From: Rubrivivax sp. | GTDB taxonomy: Bacteria; Pseudomonadota; Gammaproteobacteria; Burkholderiales; Burkholderiaceae_C | Direction: 5' to 3' | Assembly: GCA_020248945.1 (NCBI GenBank) | Contig: JADCGQ010000018.1 | Coordinates: forward strand, 1-63,291 | DNA length: 63,291 bases | In this document: positions 1-8,823 of the stretch, one piece after another | How the letters are laid out: every line of letters starts with the position of its first letter | Numbering within the stretch: the stretch's first letter is position 1 | Position numbers and translations under genes: made by a program | Notes under the pieces: model-generated | Seen by the model: only the letters and a program-made list of their open reading frames with translations | Database searches by the model: none | Told to the model about the DNA's origin: nothing

Positions 1-141
1 CGCCCGACACGTCCAAACTCGACAGCCTCATCGGTACACTTTGGCATCGGCGGTCCTCGGTTTTCATTGGCGTCAGATACCTATGAAAACGCGCTTCGGC
101 ACGAGGCCGCCGACCTGCTGCTGGTGAAATATCCGGGCTAA
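1..141 (+). CDS. C-terminal end of an unidentified protein (cut by window edge)
   Basis: A reading frame open from the first base to a TAA stop gives 46 residues ending in LLLVKYPG. I do not recognise the family. Neither other frame on this strand stays open as far, but with so short a piece the frame choice is weak. The stop overlaps the stop of the small convergent gene on the other strand by three bases, which is common between real convergent genes. The protein could also be a broken gene, because the coding signal here is poorer than in the rest of the window. Confidence 0.3.
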   Translation, partial: RPTRPNSTASSVHFGIGGPRFSLASDTYENALRHEAADLLLVKYPG

Positions 142-260
142 GGCTTCGCCCCCGGCTCGTCGTCATCGTCACGCCGCTTGCGGCCCGAGAACATCGTCCA
201 CCAGACGGCAAACAGCAGCAGGGCCAGCGCGGCCATCGCTTCAAGGATCAACAGCCACAT
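138..260 (-). CDS. Small single-pass membrane protein, 40 residues
   Basis: A short frame of 40 codons runs from an ATG to a TAG. Residues 2-24 form one hydrophobic helix rich in Leu, Ala and Trp (WLLILEAMAALALLLFAVWW). It is followed by a basic patch, GRKRR, and a strongly acidic run of four Asp and one Glu. By the positive-inside rule the C-terminal tail should lie in the cytoplasm. The gene begins 18 bases after the stop of the EamA transporter gene on the same strand and could be the last member of the AsnC-cyclase-EamA operon. No function can be assigned. The clear hydrophobic-then-charged design supports a real gene, though proof of translation is missing. Confidence 0.55.
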   Translation of the reverse strand: MWLLILEAMAALALLLFAVWWTMFSGRKRRDDDDEPGAKP

Positions 261-278
261 CGAGGCGACACGTCCGCA

Positions 279-1157
279 TCAGGGCCCGCGCTTCTGCGCG
301 AGCAGGTTGAGCACCAAGCCGCCGATCACGAGTGCGGCGGCGCCAAGTTTCCAGGCGGGCAGCGGCTCGGCCAGCCACCACGCCGCGCTGGCCATGCCGA
401 ACACCGGCACGCCCAGTGCCATCGGTGCGATGGTGCCGGCCGGGTGGCGCGCCAGCAACCAACCCCAGGCAGCGTAGCCGAACAGCGTGTTCCCCACCGC
501 CTGCCAGGCCACCTCCGCCCAGGTGGCGGCATCGGCCGCGGCGAACGCGCCACCGATGCGCGCCGGCCCTTCGGCCAGCAGGGTGAGCAGGGCCAGCGGC
601 GGCAGCGCAAAGGCGCTGGACCACACCACCACGCCGAGCATCGGCACCCGGCCCATGCGCCGCGCCACCTGGTTGCCCCCGGCCCACGACAGCGCAGCCA
701 GCAGCACGAGGCCGAGACCGAGCGCCGAGACGTCGCCGCCGGTGTTGACGCCGATGAGGACGACGCCCAGCACGGCCAGCGCCAGCGCCACGACCTGCAC
801 CGGCCGCAAGCGCTCGCCGTCGGCCCACATCGCCAGGCCGATGGTGAAGAACACCTGGGTCTGGATCACCAGCGAGGCCATCCCCGGAGCGATGTGGCCG
901 TCGATGGCCAGGTACAGCAGCCCGAACTGCCCGGCGCCGATCAGCCCGCCATAGGCCGCCAGCAGCGGCCAGCGCACCGCTGGTCGCGGCACGAACAGCA
1001 GGGCCGGCACCAGCGCGATGGCAAAGCGCAGAAAGCCCAGCAGGAACGGCGGCATCACCGCCAGCGCCCACTTGATGACGACGAAGTTGCTGCCCCACAC
1101 CGCCACCACCGCCAGCGCCAGCAGCAGGTGGCCTGCGGGCAGCCGCGCCGAGGGCAT
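279..1157 (-). CDS. EamA/DMT-family inner-membrane transporter
   Basis: The 292-residue product is almost wholly hydrophobic and reads as ten membrane helices in two EamA repeats, the normal size for drug/metabolite transporters of the RhaT/YdcZ type. The start is LLLALAVVAVWGSNFVVIKW, which carries the WGSNF signature of helix 1 in this family, and the second repeat includes AALSWAGGNQVARR. Members export amino acids or other small metabolites; the substrate cannot be told from sequence. Its ATG overlaps the stop of the diguanylate cyclase gene (TGATG), so the two are translationally coupled and share a promoter with the upstream Lrp/AsnC gene. An amino-acid exporter governed by the AsnC protein would fit but is inference. 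Confidence 0.85.
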   Translation of the reverse strand: MPSARLPAGHLLLALAVVAVWGSNFVVIKWALAVMPPFLLGFLRFAIALVPALLFVPRPAVRWPLLAAYGGLIGAGQFGLLYLAIDGHIAPGMASLVIQTQVFFTIGLAMWADGERLRPVQVVALALAVLGVVLIGVNTGGDVSALGLGLVLLAALSWAGGNQVARRMGRVPMLGVVVWSSAFALPPLALLTLLAEGPARIGGAFAAADAATWAEVAWQAVGNTLFGYAAWGWLLARHPAGTIAPMALGVPVFGMASAAWWLAEPLPAWKLGAAALVIGGLVLNLLAQKRGP

Positions 1158-2317
1158 CAGCTGGCCACGACCACGCGGCCGGAACCCTGCGCCTTGGCCT
1201 CGGCCAGCGCCGCCGTGGCGCGCTCGAGCGTGCGCTCCAGCGATTCACCCGCGATGTGCTCGGCCATGCCCGCCGAGAGGGTGACGTGCACCGCCGCCGC
1301 GCCATGCAGGATGCGCAGCGCCGCCAGCCGCTGCTGCAGGCGCTCCAGGCCACCGCGGGCCAGCGCGGCCCGCGTGTCGCTCATCATCAGCAGGAACTCC
1401 TCGCCGCCCCAGCGCGCCAGCACGTCGGACACGCGCACCTGGCGCTGCGCCTCCTGTGCCAGCGCCGAGAGCACGGCGTCGCCCACCGCGTAGCCGTGGG
1501 CCTCGTTGATGGGCTTGAAGCGGTCGACGTCGAGCATCGCCAGGCAGAAGCTCTGGCCGCTGCGGACGCAGCGCTGGTGCTCCTGGGACATCAGCGTCAG
1601 CATGTGGCGCTTGTTGATGAGGCCGGTGAGCTCGTCGCGGGTGACGTTCTCGCGCAGACGGGCCAGCGCCTGCGCGAGCTCGACCCGCTGCTGGCGCGCG
1701 CGCATGCGCATGCGCGACAGCCGCCCCGCCAGCAGCGACACCGCCGGCAGCATCGTCGCCACCAGCAGGAAGTGGCCGACCTCGATGATCAGCGGGTACT
1801 GCCGCGGCTGTGTCATCGTCATGAAGGCCATGGCCGTTCCCAGCAGCAGCACGGCGTAGACGCTCAGCCAGCGCATCTGCCGTGGCGAGACCACGAACAT
1901 GCCGAACATCAGCACCACCATCACCACCGGGAACACCGCGCCGCGCCCGGCCCCGAGCAGCGTGTAGGCCCCGGCACTGCAGGCCAGCGCAAACAGGATC
2001 TGCGGCACCGTCAGCGAAGGCTCCGACCAGCGGCGCGACACCCCGCTGCGGATGAGCGCGAAGAACACCAGCATGCCCACGAGGGTGAACGCCGACCAGG
2101 CCATCACCGGCACCAGGGCCGCCACGCCGACGGCGACGAAGTAGTGCATCGCCGCCACGCCGGCGGCCATCAGCAGCATCGCCAGGCCGGCTTGCGCCAG
2201 GCGCACGCGCTGCACCGGGTCGGTGGTCAGGAGGACGTCGAGGAGCCGGTTCATGGCGGTCGGCGAGCGTAGCACCGCGGGCTCGGTGTCCTCGGGCAGC
2301 GGCCGCGGCGCCGGCAT
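1157..2317 (-). CDS. Membrane-bound diguanylate cyclase (GGDEF)
   Basis: This 386-residue protein has about six membrane helices in residues 40-210 and a C-terminal GGDEF domain. The active-site loop reads RWGGEEF, and an RVSD motif sits exactly five residues before GGEEF, matching the inhibitory c-di-GMP site (RxxD). It should make c-di-GMP from two GTP at the inner membrane and be subject to product inhibition. The ATG overlaps the stop of the AsnC gene as TGATG, favouring this start; an internal ATG at 2254 (MNRLLDV) would remove 21 polar residues and place the protein nearer the membrane start, so the true N-terminus is open. The membrane part matches no named sensor domain I know. Confidence 0.88.
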   Translation of the reverse strand: MPAPRPLPEDTEPAVLRSPTAMNRLLDVLLTTDPVQRVRLAQAGLAMLLMAAGVAAMHYFVAVGVAALVPVMAWSAFTLVGMLVFFALIRSGVSRRWSEPSLTVPQILFALACSAGAYTLLGAGRGAVFPVVMVVLMFGMFVVSPRQMRWLSVYAVLLLGTAMAFMTMTQPRQYPLIIEVGHFLLVATMLPAVSLLAGRLSRMRMRARQQRVELAQALARLRENVTRDELTGLINKRHMLTLMSQEHQRCVRSGQSFCLAMLDVDRFKPINEAHGYAVGDAVLSALAQEAQRQVRVSDVLARWGGEEFLLMMSDTRAALARGGLERLQQRLAALRILHGAAAVHVTLSAGMAEHIAGESLERTLERATAALAEAKAQGSGRVVVAS

Positions 2318-2880
2318 CAGCGCGGCCTCGCCAGATGCGCCAGCGGCAACGCGCCACCGGTCTTGACCTCGCCGAGGCTGAAGCTGGTGTGCAGGTCCTT
2401 CACGTTGGGCAGCTTGAAGAGCACGTCCAGCGCCAGCCGCGAGAAGGCATCCAGGTCGGTGGCCACGACGTGCAGCTCGAAGGTGCCGGTGCCGCTGATG
2501 TAGTGACAGGCCAGCACCTCGGGGCGGGCGCGGATGGCTTCTTCGAGCGCGCGCGTGCTGGCACTGTTGTTGCGCTCGCAGTCCAGGCGCACGAAGGCCA
2601 GCACGCCGAGACCGACCTTTCGGCGATCGAGTTCAGCCCTGTAGCCGGTGATGTAGCCCTGGTCCTCGAGCCACTTCACGCGGCGCCAGGTGGGCGCGGC
2701 ACTCAGGCCGATGCGCGTGGCGAGCTCGGCGTTGCTCAGGCGCGCGTCGGCCTGCAGCTGGGCCAGGATGGCGAGGTCGTAGCGGTCGAGCGTGCCGGGG
2801 GGTTCGGGGCTCTCGCCCGCAGCAACGGTCGCCCCCGCTGCAGCACGGGTTACCCCCGATTTCGGGCCCTTGGGCGTCAT
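2317..2880 (-). CDS. Lrp/AsnC-family transcriptional regulator
   Basis: An N-terminal winged helix-turn-helix (LDRYDLAILAQLQADARLS to WRRVKWLEDQGYITGYRA) is followed by an AsnC-type ligand/oligomer domain with the features GTGTFELHVVATD and LPNVKDLHTSFSLGEVKT. The protein is thus a complete Lrp/AsnC regulator with a roughly 30-residue polar leader. I chose the ATG at 2880; ATGs at 2898 and 2955 are also in frame and none has a strong ribosome site. It is divergent from the 2-oxoacid:ferredoxin oxidoreductase gene with 142 bases between, the usual arrangement for an AsnC protein that controls an amino-acid catabolic enzyme. It also heads the operon with the cyclase and the EamA transporter. 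Confidence 0.88.
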   Translation of the reverse strand: MTPKGPKSGVTRAAAGATVAAGESPEPPGTLDRYDLAILAQLQADARLSNAELATRIGLSAAPTWRRVKWLEDQGYITGYRAELDRRKVGLGVLAFVRLDCERNNSASTRALEEAIRARPEVLACHYISGTGTFELHVVATDLDAFSRLALDVLFKLPNVKDLHTSFSLGEVKTGGALPLAHLARPR

Positions 2881-3022
2881 TGCTTGCTTGTGGGGCATGC
2901 GGGAGCATAAAGCTTGCGCAAGGCCCCGCCTGCAGCGCCGAAAACGAAAGGACATGCGCGCGCGATGTGCCTACACTGCCGCGCAGCCCGGCGTGCCCGA
3001 GTCCGGGCCTGGAGCCGTGAGC

Positions 3023-6000
3023 ATGAACGCCCCCCTGCCCGAGCACGTCCGCAAGGCCCTCGAAGCCGCCACGCTGGACGACAAGTACAGCCTGGCCAGC
3101 GGCCGTGCCTTCATGAGCGGCGTGCAGGCACTCGTGCGGCTGCCGATGCTGCAGCGCCAGCGCGACGTGCTCGCCGGCCTGAACACCGCCGGCTTCGTGA
3201 GCGGGTACCGTGGAAGCCCCCTAGGGGGCTATGACCAGGCGCTGGTGGCCGCGAAGAAGCACCTCGCCCAGCACCACGTCGTCTTCCAGCCCGGCGTGAA
3301 CGAGGAACTCGGCGCCACCGCCGTGTGGGGCACGCAGCAGCTCGACCTGTACCCGCAGCAGAACAAGTACGACGGCGTCTTCGGCATCTGGTACGGCAAG
3401 GGCCCGGGCGTGGACCGCTGCTCCGATGTGTTCAAGCACGCCAACATGGCCGGCACGTCCCGGCACGGCGGCGTCATCGCGATTGCCGGTGACGACCACG
3501 TCAGCAAGAGCAGCACCGCGCCACACCAGAGCGACCACATCTTCAAGGCCTGCGGGTTGCCGGTGTTCTTTCCGAGCAGCGTGCAGGACATCCTCGACAT
3601 GGGGCTGCACGCCTTCGCGATGAGCCGCTTCTCGGGCGTGTGGAGCGGCATGAAGACGATCCAGGAGGTGGTGGAGAGCAGCGCCAGCGTCATCGTCGAC
3701 CCCGAGCGCGTGAAGATCGTGCTGCCCGAAGACTTTGCGATGCCGCCCGGCGGCCTGCACATCCGCTGGCCCGATGCGCCGCTGGAGCAGGAAGCGCGGC
3801 TGATGGACTACAAGTGGTACGCGGCCCTGGCCTACGTGCGCGCCAACAAGCTCAACCACGACGTCATCCGCACGGCACATGATCGCTTCGGCATCATCGC
3901 CAGCGGCAAGGCCTACAACGACACGCGCCAGGCGCTCAACGACCTGGGCCTGGACGACGACACCTGCCGCGCGCTGGGCATCCGGCTGCACAAGGTAAAC
4001 GTGGTGTGGCCTCTGGAAGCCACGATCACGCGCGACTTCGCCACCGGGCTGCAGGAGATCCTCGTCGTCGAGGAAAAGCGCCAGGTCATCGAGTACCAGC
4101 TGAAAGAAGAGCTCTACAACTGGCGCGCCGACGTGCGCCCCAACGTGCTGGGCAAGTTCGACGAGCCGGAAGGTGATGCCACGGGTGGCGAGTGGAGCCG
4201 CGCGAACCCGAGCGAGAACTGGCTGCTGCGCGCCAAGGCCGACCTGACCCCGGCGATCATCGCCAAGGCCATCGCCAAGCGCCTGACGAAGTTCGGTGTG
4301 CCGGAGGACGTGCAGCGCCGCATGGCGCAGCGCCTCACGGTGATCGCCGCGCGCGAGCGCGAGCTCACCGAGCTCAAGACGGACACCGGCGAGCGCGCGC
4401 CCTGGTTCTGCAGCGGCTGCCCGCACAACACCAGCACGCGCGTGCCCGAGGGCAGCCGCGCGGTGGCCGGCATCGGCTGCCACTACATGACGGTGTGGAT
4501 GGACCGCAGCACCAGCACCTTCACGCAGATGGGCGGCGAGGGCGTGCCCTGGGTCGGGCAGGCGCCGTTCACGAAGGACACGCACATCTTCGCCAACCTC
4601 GGCGACGGCACCTACTTCCACAGCGGGCTGCTCGCCATTCGCCAGAGCATCGCGGCCGGCGTGAACATCACCTACAAGGTGCTCTACAACGACGCCGTGG
4701 CCATGACCGGCGGCCAGCAGGTGGGCGAGCGCGCCGAGGGCCACTCGGTGCTGCAGATCCAGAAGAGCCTCACCAGCGAGGGCGTGAAGAAGCTCGTCAT
4801 CGTGACCGACGAGCCGGCCAAGTACGAGGGCGTGGCGCTCGAAGCCGGCGTCACCGTGCACCACCGCGACGAGCTCGACCGCATCCAGCGCGAGCTGCGC
4901 GAGATCACGGGCACCACGGCGCTGATCTACGACCAGACCTGCGCCACCGAGAAGCGCCGCCGCCGCAAGCGGGGCAAGATGGTCGACCCGGCCAAGCGCG
5001 TCGTCATCAACGAGCTGGTGTGCGAGGGCTGCGGCGATTGCAGCGTGCAGAGCAACTGCCTGAGCGTGGAGCCACTGGAAACCGAGTTCGGCCGCAAGCG
5101 CCGCATCAACCAGAACAGCTGCAACAAGGACTACTCCTGCGTGAAGGGCTTCTGCCCGAGCTTCGTCACCGTCGAAGGCGGGCAGTTGCGCAAGCCGAAG
5201 AAGGAGAAGAAGGGCACGCTCGAGGGCATGCCCGCCCTGCCCGAGCCGGCGCTGCCGGCCACCGAGCGCGCCTGGGGCATCGTGGTCGGCGGTGTCGGCG
5301 GCACCGGCGTCATCACCATCGGCCAGATCCTGGGCATGGCGGCGCACCTCGAGGGCAAGGGCGTCGTCACGCAAGACGCCGGCGGCCTGGCGCAGAAGGG
5401 CGGCGCCACCTGGAGCCACATCCAGATCGCGAGCCGGCCCGACGCCATCCACACCACCAAGGTCGACACCGCGCAGGCCGACCTCGTGATCGCCTGCGAC
5501 AGCATCGTCGGCGCCAGCAAGTACACGCTCACGGTGATGCAGCACGGCCGCACGTTCGTGGCGCTCAACACCCACGGCACGCCGACCGCCGGCTTCGTGA
5601 AGAACCCGGACTGGCAGTTCCCGGGCAGCAGTTGCGAAACCGTGGTGCGCGGCAGCATCGGCGAGGGCCTGCTGGGCGCGTTCGATGCCGAGCAGGTGGC
5701 CGAGCAGATGCTGGGCGACAGCATCTACACCAACCCGCTGATGATGGGCTACGCGTGGCAGGTGGGTCGCATCCCGCTCAGCCTGGCGGCCATCCTGCGC
5801 GCCATCGAGCTGAACGGCGTGCAGGTCGACAACAACAAGGCGGCCTTCGAGTGGGGCCGGCGCTGCGCGCACGATCTCGCGTCCGTCACGGCGCTGTTCA
5901 AGGCGCAGCAGGTCATCCAGTTCGTCAAGAAGCCCACGCTCGACGAGATGCTGAAGACGCGCGTCGAGTTCCTCACCGGCTACCAGGACGCGGCCTATGC

Positions 6001-6592
6001 GCAGCGCTACGCGGCCTTTGTCGAGAAGGTGCGCGCAGCGGAAGCCGCCGTCGGTGGCGGCACGCCGCTGGCCGAGGCCGTGGCGCGCTACCTCTTCAAG
6101 CTCATGGCCTACAAGGACGAGTACGAGGTGGCGCGCCTGCACACCGACGCCGCCTTCACGGCCAAGATCGACGCCATGTTCGAAGGCGACTACAAGCTCG
6201 TGCACCACCTGGCGCCGCCGCTGATCGCCAAGACCAACGAACGCGGTGAACTGATCAAGCGCCCCTTCGGCCCGTGGATGCGCAGCGCCTTCAGCGTGCT
6301 GGCCCGGCTGAAGGGCCTGCGCGGCACGGCGCTCGATGTGTTCGGCCGCACGGAAGAGCGCCGCATGGAGCGCGACCTCATCACGCGCTACGAGGCCACG
6401 GTGGGCGAGTTGCTGAAGACGCTGAACGCCGGCAACCGCGCGCAGGCAGCCGAGATCGCGCGGCTGCCCGAAGACATCCGCGGCTACGGCCACGTGAAAC
6501 TGCGGCACCTGAAGGCGGTGGAGCCGCGCTGGGACGCGCTGATGAAGCGCTGGCGCGAGGGCCCCCTGACCGACGAGCGCCGCGCGGCTTGA
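3023..6592 (+). CDS. Indolepyruvate ferredoxin oxidoreductase-type fused 2-oxoacid oxidoreductase
   Basis: The 1189-residue protein joins all parts of a 2-oxoacid:ferredoxin oxidoreductase. An N-terminal pyrimidine-binding region begins at about residue 25, a thiamine diphosphate region includes FCSGCPHNTS and ANLGDGTYFHSG (about residues 460-540), a cysteine-rich segment (CEGCGDC near residue 667, then SCNKDYSCVKGFC) can hold a 4Fe-4S cluster, and the gamma-type domain starts at GIVVGGVGGTGVIT. Proteins of this architecture oxidise aryl or branched 2-oxoacids formed by transamination of amino acids, yielding acyl-CoA and reduced ferredoxin. The frame is open further upstream, but the AsnC promoter lies there, and MNAPLPEHVRK is the family-like start. 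The NUDIX gene overlaps its end. The exact substrate is unknown. Confidence 0.92.
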   Translation: MNAPLPEHVRKALEAATLDDKYSLASGRAFMSGVQALVRLPMLQRQRDVLAGLNTAGFVSGYRGSPLGGYDQALVAAKKHLAQHHVVFQPGVNEELGATAVWGTQQLDLYPQQNKYDGVFGIWYGKGPGVDRCSDVFKHANMAGTSRHGGVIAIAGDDHVSKSSTAPHQSDHIFKACGLPVFFPSSVQDILDMGLHAFAMSRFSGVWSGMKTIQEVVESSASVIVDPERVKIVLPEDFAMPPGGLHIRWPDAPLEQEARLMDYKWYAALAYVRANKLNHDVIRTAHDRFGIIASGKAYNDTRQALNDLGLDDDTCRALGIRLHKVNVVWPLEATITRDFATGLQEILVVEEKRQVIEYQLKEELYNWRADVRPNVLGKFDEPEGDATGGEWSRANPSENWLLRAKADLTPAIIAKAIAKRLTKFGVPEDVQRRMAQRLTVIAARERELTELKTDTGERAPWFCSGCPHNTSTRVPEGSRAVAGIGCHYMTVWMDRSTSTFTQMGGEGVPWVGQAPFTKDTHIFANLGDGTYFHSGLLAIRQSIAAGVNITYKVLYNDAVAMTGGQQVGERAEGHSVLQIQKSLTSEGVKKLVIVTDEPAKYEGVALEAGVTVHHRDELDRIQRELREITGTTALIYDQTCATEKRRRRKRGKMVDPAKRVVINELVCEGCGDCSVQSNCLSVEPLETEFGRKRRINQNSCNKDYSCVKGFCPSFVTVEGGQLRKPKKEKKGTLEGMPALPEPALPATERAWGIVVGGVGGTGVITIGQILGMAAHLEGKGVVTQDAGGLAQKGGATWSHIQIASRPDAIHTTKVDTAQADLVIACDSIVGASKYTLTVMQHGRTFVALNTHGTPTAGFVKNPDWQFPGSSCETVVRGSIGEGLLGAFDAEQVAEQMLGDSIYTNPLMMGYAWQVGRIPLSLAAILRAIELNGVQVDNNKAAFEWGRRCAHDLASVTALFKAQQVIQFVKKPTLDEMLKTRVEFLTGYQDAAYAQRYAAFVEKVRAAEAAVGGGTPLAEAVARYLFKLMAYKDEYEVARLHTDAAFTAKIDAMFEGDYKLVHHLAPPLIAKTNERGELIKRPFGPWMRSAFSVLARLKGLRGTALDVFGRTEERRMERDLITRYEATVGELLKTLNAGNRAQAAEIARLPEDIRGYGHVKLRHLKAVEPRWDALMKRWREGPLTDERRAA

Positions 6593-7443
6593 ACGCCGCG
6601 TTGCCGATCCCAGCCCTGGCCGCGGCGCGGCATGCCGTGCAGCCGCGCCGGCCGGTGTGGCTGGACGGCGACGGCGTGGGCTCGGTCGCCGAGGCGCACC
6701 TGGCGCTGCTGGCGGCCCACCCGGCCGACTTCGCCGTGGCCGAGGCCGGCGTCGAAATCCGCATTCCCGCCGCCGAGCGCGAGCCGCGGCTGGCCGCGCT
6801 GCACCGGCAGTGGCACGCCGACGGCGTGATCATCGGCTGGCGCGACGAGGCCTACGCGCTGTCGCCGCTGCACGGCCCCGAGGCGGGCCGGCCGCGTGTG
6901 GCGATCGAGCGCGCGGCCTCGCGCTTCTGGGGCAGCCTGACCTTCGGCGCCCATGCCAACGGCTACGTGCGCGGCGCCGACGGCCGCCCGGCGGCCTTGT
7001 GGATCGCCCAGCGCTCGGCCCACAAACCCACCGACCCGGGCCTGTTCGACAACCTCGTCGGCGGCGGCGTGCCGCTGCACCAGCAGCCGGCCGAAGCGCT
7101 GGTGCGCGAGGCCTGGGAAGAAGCCGGCCTGGCGCCCGACCAGGCGCGACACGCCCAGCCCGGCCGCGTGCTGCACCTGGCGCGCGACATCCCAGAGGGC
7201 TTTCAGCTCGAGTGGTTGTTCGCCTTCGACCTTGAACTGCCCATGGGCTTTGCGCCGCAGAACCAGGACGGCGAGGTGCAGGGCTTCCGCCTGCTGCCGC
7301 TGGCCGACGCCCTGGCGCTGGCGCAGGGCGACACCATGACCGTCGACGCCGCCTTGGTGACGCTGGACTTCGCCGATCGCCACGGCCTGCTGCCGGCGGC
7401 GCTGCAGGCCGCGTTCCGATCTTTTCTCGCAGGTCAAGACTGA
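6589..7443 (+). CDS. NUDIX hydrolase with DUF4743-type N-terminal domain
   Basis: The C-terminal half carries a NUDIX box, ending REAWEEAGL, in the context NLVGGGVPLHQQPAEALV; the first Glu of the textbook box is Gln here. The N-terminal 120 residues (WHADGVIIGWRDEAYALSP and RAASRFWGSLTFGAHANGYV) match the DUF4743 region found in the yeast Tnr3-like thiamine diphosphate phosphatase family. It should cleave a nucleoside- or thiamine-diphosphate-type substrate in the cytoplasm. No ATG is available: the best starts are TTG at 6589, which overlaps the oxidoreductase stop (TTGA), or TTG at 6601. The pairing with a thiamine-diphosphate enzyme is suggestive of cofactor cleaning, which is my inference. 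Confidence 0.82.
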   Translation: MNAALPIPALAAARHAVQPRRPVWLDGDGVGSVAEAHLALLAAHPADFAVAEAGVEIRIPAAEREPRLAALHRQWHADGVIIGWRDEAYALSPLHGPEAGRPRVAIERAASRFWGSLTFGAHANGYVRGADGRPAALWIAQRSAHKPTDPGLFDNLVGGGVPLHQQPAEALVREAWEEAGLAPDQARHAQPGRVLHLARDIPEGFQLEWLFAFDLELPMGFAPQNQDGEVQGFRLLPLADALALAQGDTMTVDAALVTLDFADRHGLLPAALQAAFRSFLAGQD

Positions 7444-7598
7444 TTCGACCTAAACGGCGGGCTTGCAGGTGGCGCCGGCGCACACCCTGGGGGTAACACC
7501 CGGTTGTCGCTGTTCGGGCCGGGCCACAAAGTCCGAAAGTTCAACGCGTGTCACAGAACATGCGGCGACGTCATTCACGACACCTGGAGACAAACCCC

Positions 7599-8729
7599 AT
7601 GAGCGACACCACCACCGCCGCCAAGCGCCGCGGCTTCCTGAAGACGGCCGCGGCCGGCGCCGTCGGCTCGGCCGCGATGGCCGTGCCAATGGTTTCGATG
7701 GCCCAGACCACGACCTTCCGCTTCCAGAGCACCTGGCCGGCGAAGGACATCTTCCACGAGTACGCCAACGACTTCGCCAAGAAAGTCAACGACATGGCGG
7801 GCAACCGCCTGAAGATCGAGGTGCTGCCCTCGGGCTCGGTCGTGCCGGCCTTCCAGTTGCTCGACGCCGTCAACAAGGGCACGCTCGACGGCGGCCACGG
7901 CGTCGTCGCGTACCACTACGGCAAGGCCAACTCGCTGGCGCTGTGGGGCTCGGGCCCGGCCTTCGGCATGGACCCGAACATGGTGCTGGCCTGGCACAAC
8001 TACGGCGGTGGCAAGGCCCTGCTGGAAGAGATCTACAAGTCGCTGAACATCGATGTCGTGTCGTTCCTGTACGGCCCGATGCCAACGCAGCCGCTGGGCT
8101 GGTTCAAGAAGCCCATCGCCAAGGCAGACGACCTGAAGGGCCTGAAGTTCCGCACCGTCGGCCTGTCGATCGACATCTTCAAGGAGATGGGCGCGGCCGT
8201 GAACCCGCTGCCTGGCGGCGAAATCGTGCCGGCGCTCGACCGGGGCCTCATCGACGCCGCCGAGTTCAACAACGCCAGCTCCGACCGCCTGCTGGGCTTC
8301 CCCGACGTGGTGAAGAACTGCATGCTGCAGAGCTTCCACCAGAGCGGCGAGCAGTTCGAGATCCTCTTCAACAAGGCCAAGTACGACGCGCTGCCGGCCG
8401 AGCTGAAGGCCGTCATCGACTACTCGGTGCAGGCGGCCAGTGCCGACATGAGCTGGAAGGCGATCCAGCGCAACAGCCAGGACTACATCGAGCTGAAGGC
8501 CGCGAAGATCAACTTCTTCAAGACGCCCGACAGCGTGCTGCGCGCGCAGCTGGCGGCCTGGGACAAGGTCACCGGTGCCAAGAGCGCCGAGCAGCCGCTG
8601 TTCAAGAAGGTCATGGACAGCCAGCGTGCGTTCGCCCAGCGTGCCGGCTCGTGGCAGAACGACTACATGGTCGACTTCAAGATGGCCTGGAACCACTACT
8701 TCCGCAAGCCGGCCGCCAAGAAGACCTGA
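7599..8729 (+). CDS. TRAP transporter solute-binding protein (DctP family)
   Basis: The 376-residue protein starts with a twin-arginine signal, AAKRRGFLKTAAAGAVG, ending near SMAQ, so it would be folded before export to the periplasm. The mature part (FQSTWPAKDIFHEYANDFA, LPSGSVVPAFQLLDAV, LKGLKFRTVGLSIDIFKEMG) is of the DctP type used for mannitol/chloroaromatic or 2-oxoacid substrates (COG4663). The ATG at 7599 is preceded by GGAGA; an earlier in-frame ATG at 7548 would put 17 charged residues before the signal and is unlikely. It heads the dctPQM gene set and is separated from dctQ by a hairpin terminator. The actual ligand is unknown. Confidence 0.93.
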   Translation: MSDTTTAAKRRGFLKTAAAGAVGSAAMAVPMVSMAQTTTFRFQSTWPAKDIFHEYANDFAKKVNDMAGNRLKIEVLPSGSVVPAFQLLDAVNKGTLDGGHGVVAYHYGKANSLALWGSGPAFGMDPNMVLAWHNYGGGKALLEEIYKSLNIDVVSFLYGPMPTQPLGWFKKPIAKADDLKGLKFRTVGLSIDIFKEMGAAVNPLPGGEIVPALDRGLIDAAEFNNASSDRLLGFPDVVKNCMLQSFHQSGEQFEILFNKAKYDALPAELKAVIDYSVQAASADMSWKAIQRNSQDYIELKAAKINFFKTPDSVLRAQLAAWDKVTGAKSAEQPLFKKVMDSQRAFAQRAGSWQNDYMVDFKMAWNHYFRKPAAKKT

Positions 8730-8746
8730 TCGATTCGCCCGTACCC

Positions 8747-8782
8747 GGGGCCACCGCTGCTGCAAGGCCGGTGGCCCCTTTT
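8747..8782 (+). terminator. Intercistronic hairpin terminator after dctP
   Basis: A perfect 9-bp stem, GGGGCCACC and GGTGGCCCC, is followed directly by TTTTGTT. It lies between the binding-protein and small-permease genes of one transporter. A partial terminator here would give more binding protein than membrane protein, a familiar arrangement in importer operons. Confidence 0.8.
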
Positions 8783-8823
8783 GTTGCCTTAAAGGCCCCG
8801 AGCCGAAGCGAGAGAACCCCGAG

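Noticed and set aside
2792..3022. Upstream extension of the ferredoxin oxidoreductase frame
   Set aside because: It overlaps the divergent AsnC start and promoter and does not resemble the family's N-terminus.
3221..6508. 1095-codon open frame on the minus strand opposite the ferredoxin oxidoreductase
   Set aside because: It is a mirror frame of a GC-rich gene, with an Ala/Val/Arg/His-heavy composition and no recognisable domain, while the plus strand encodes a complete known enzyme.
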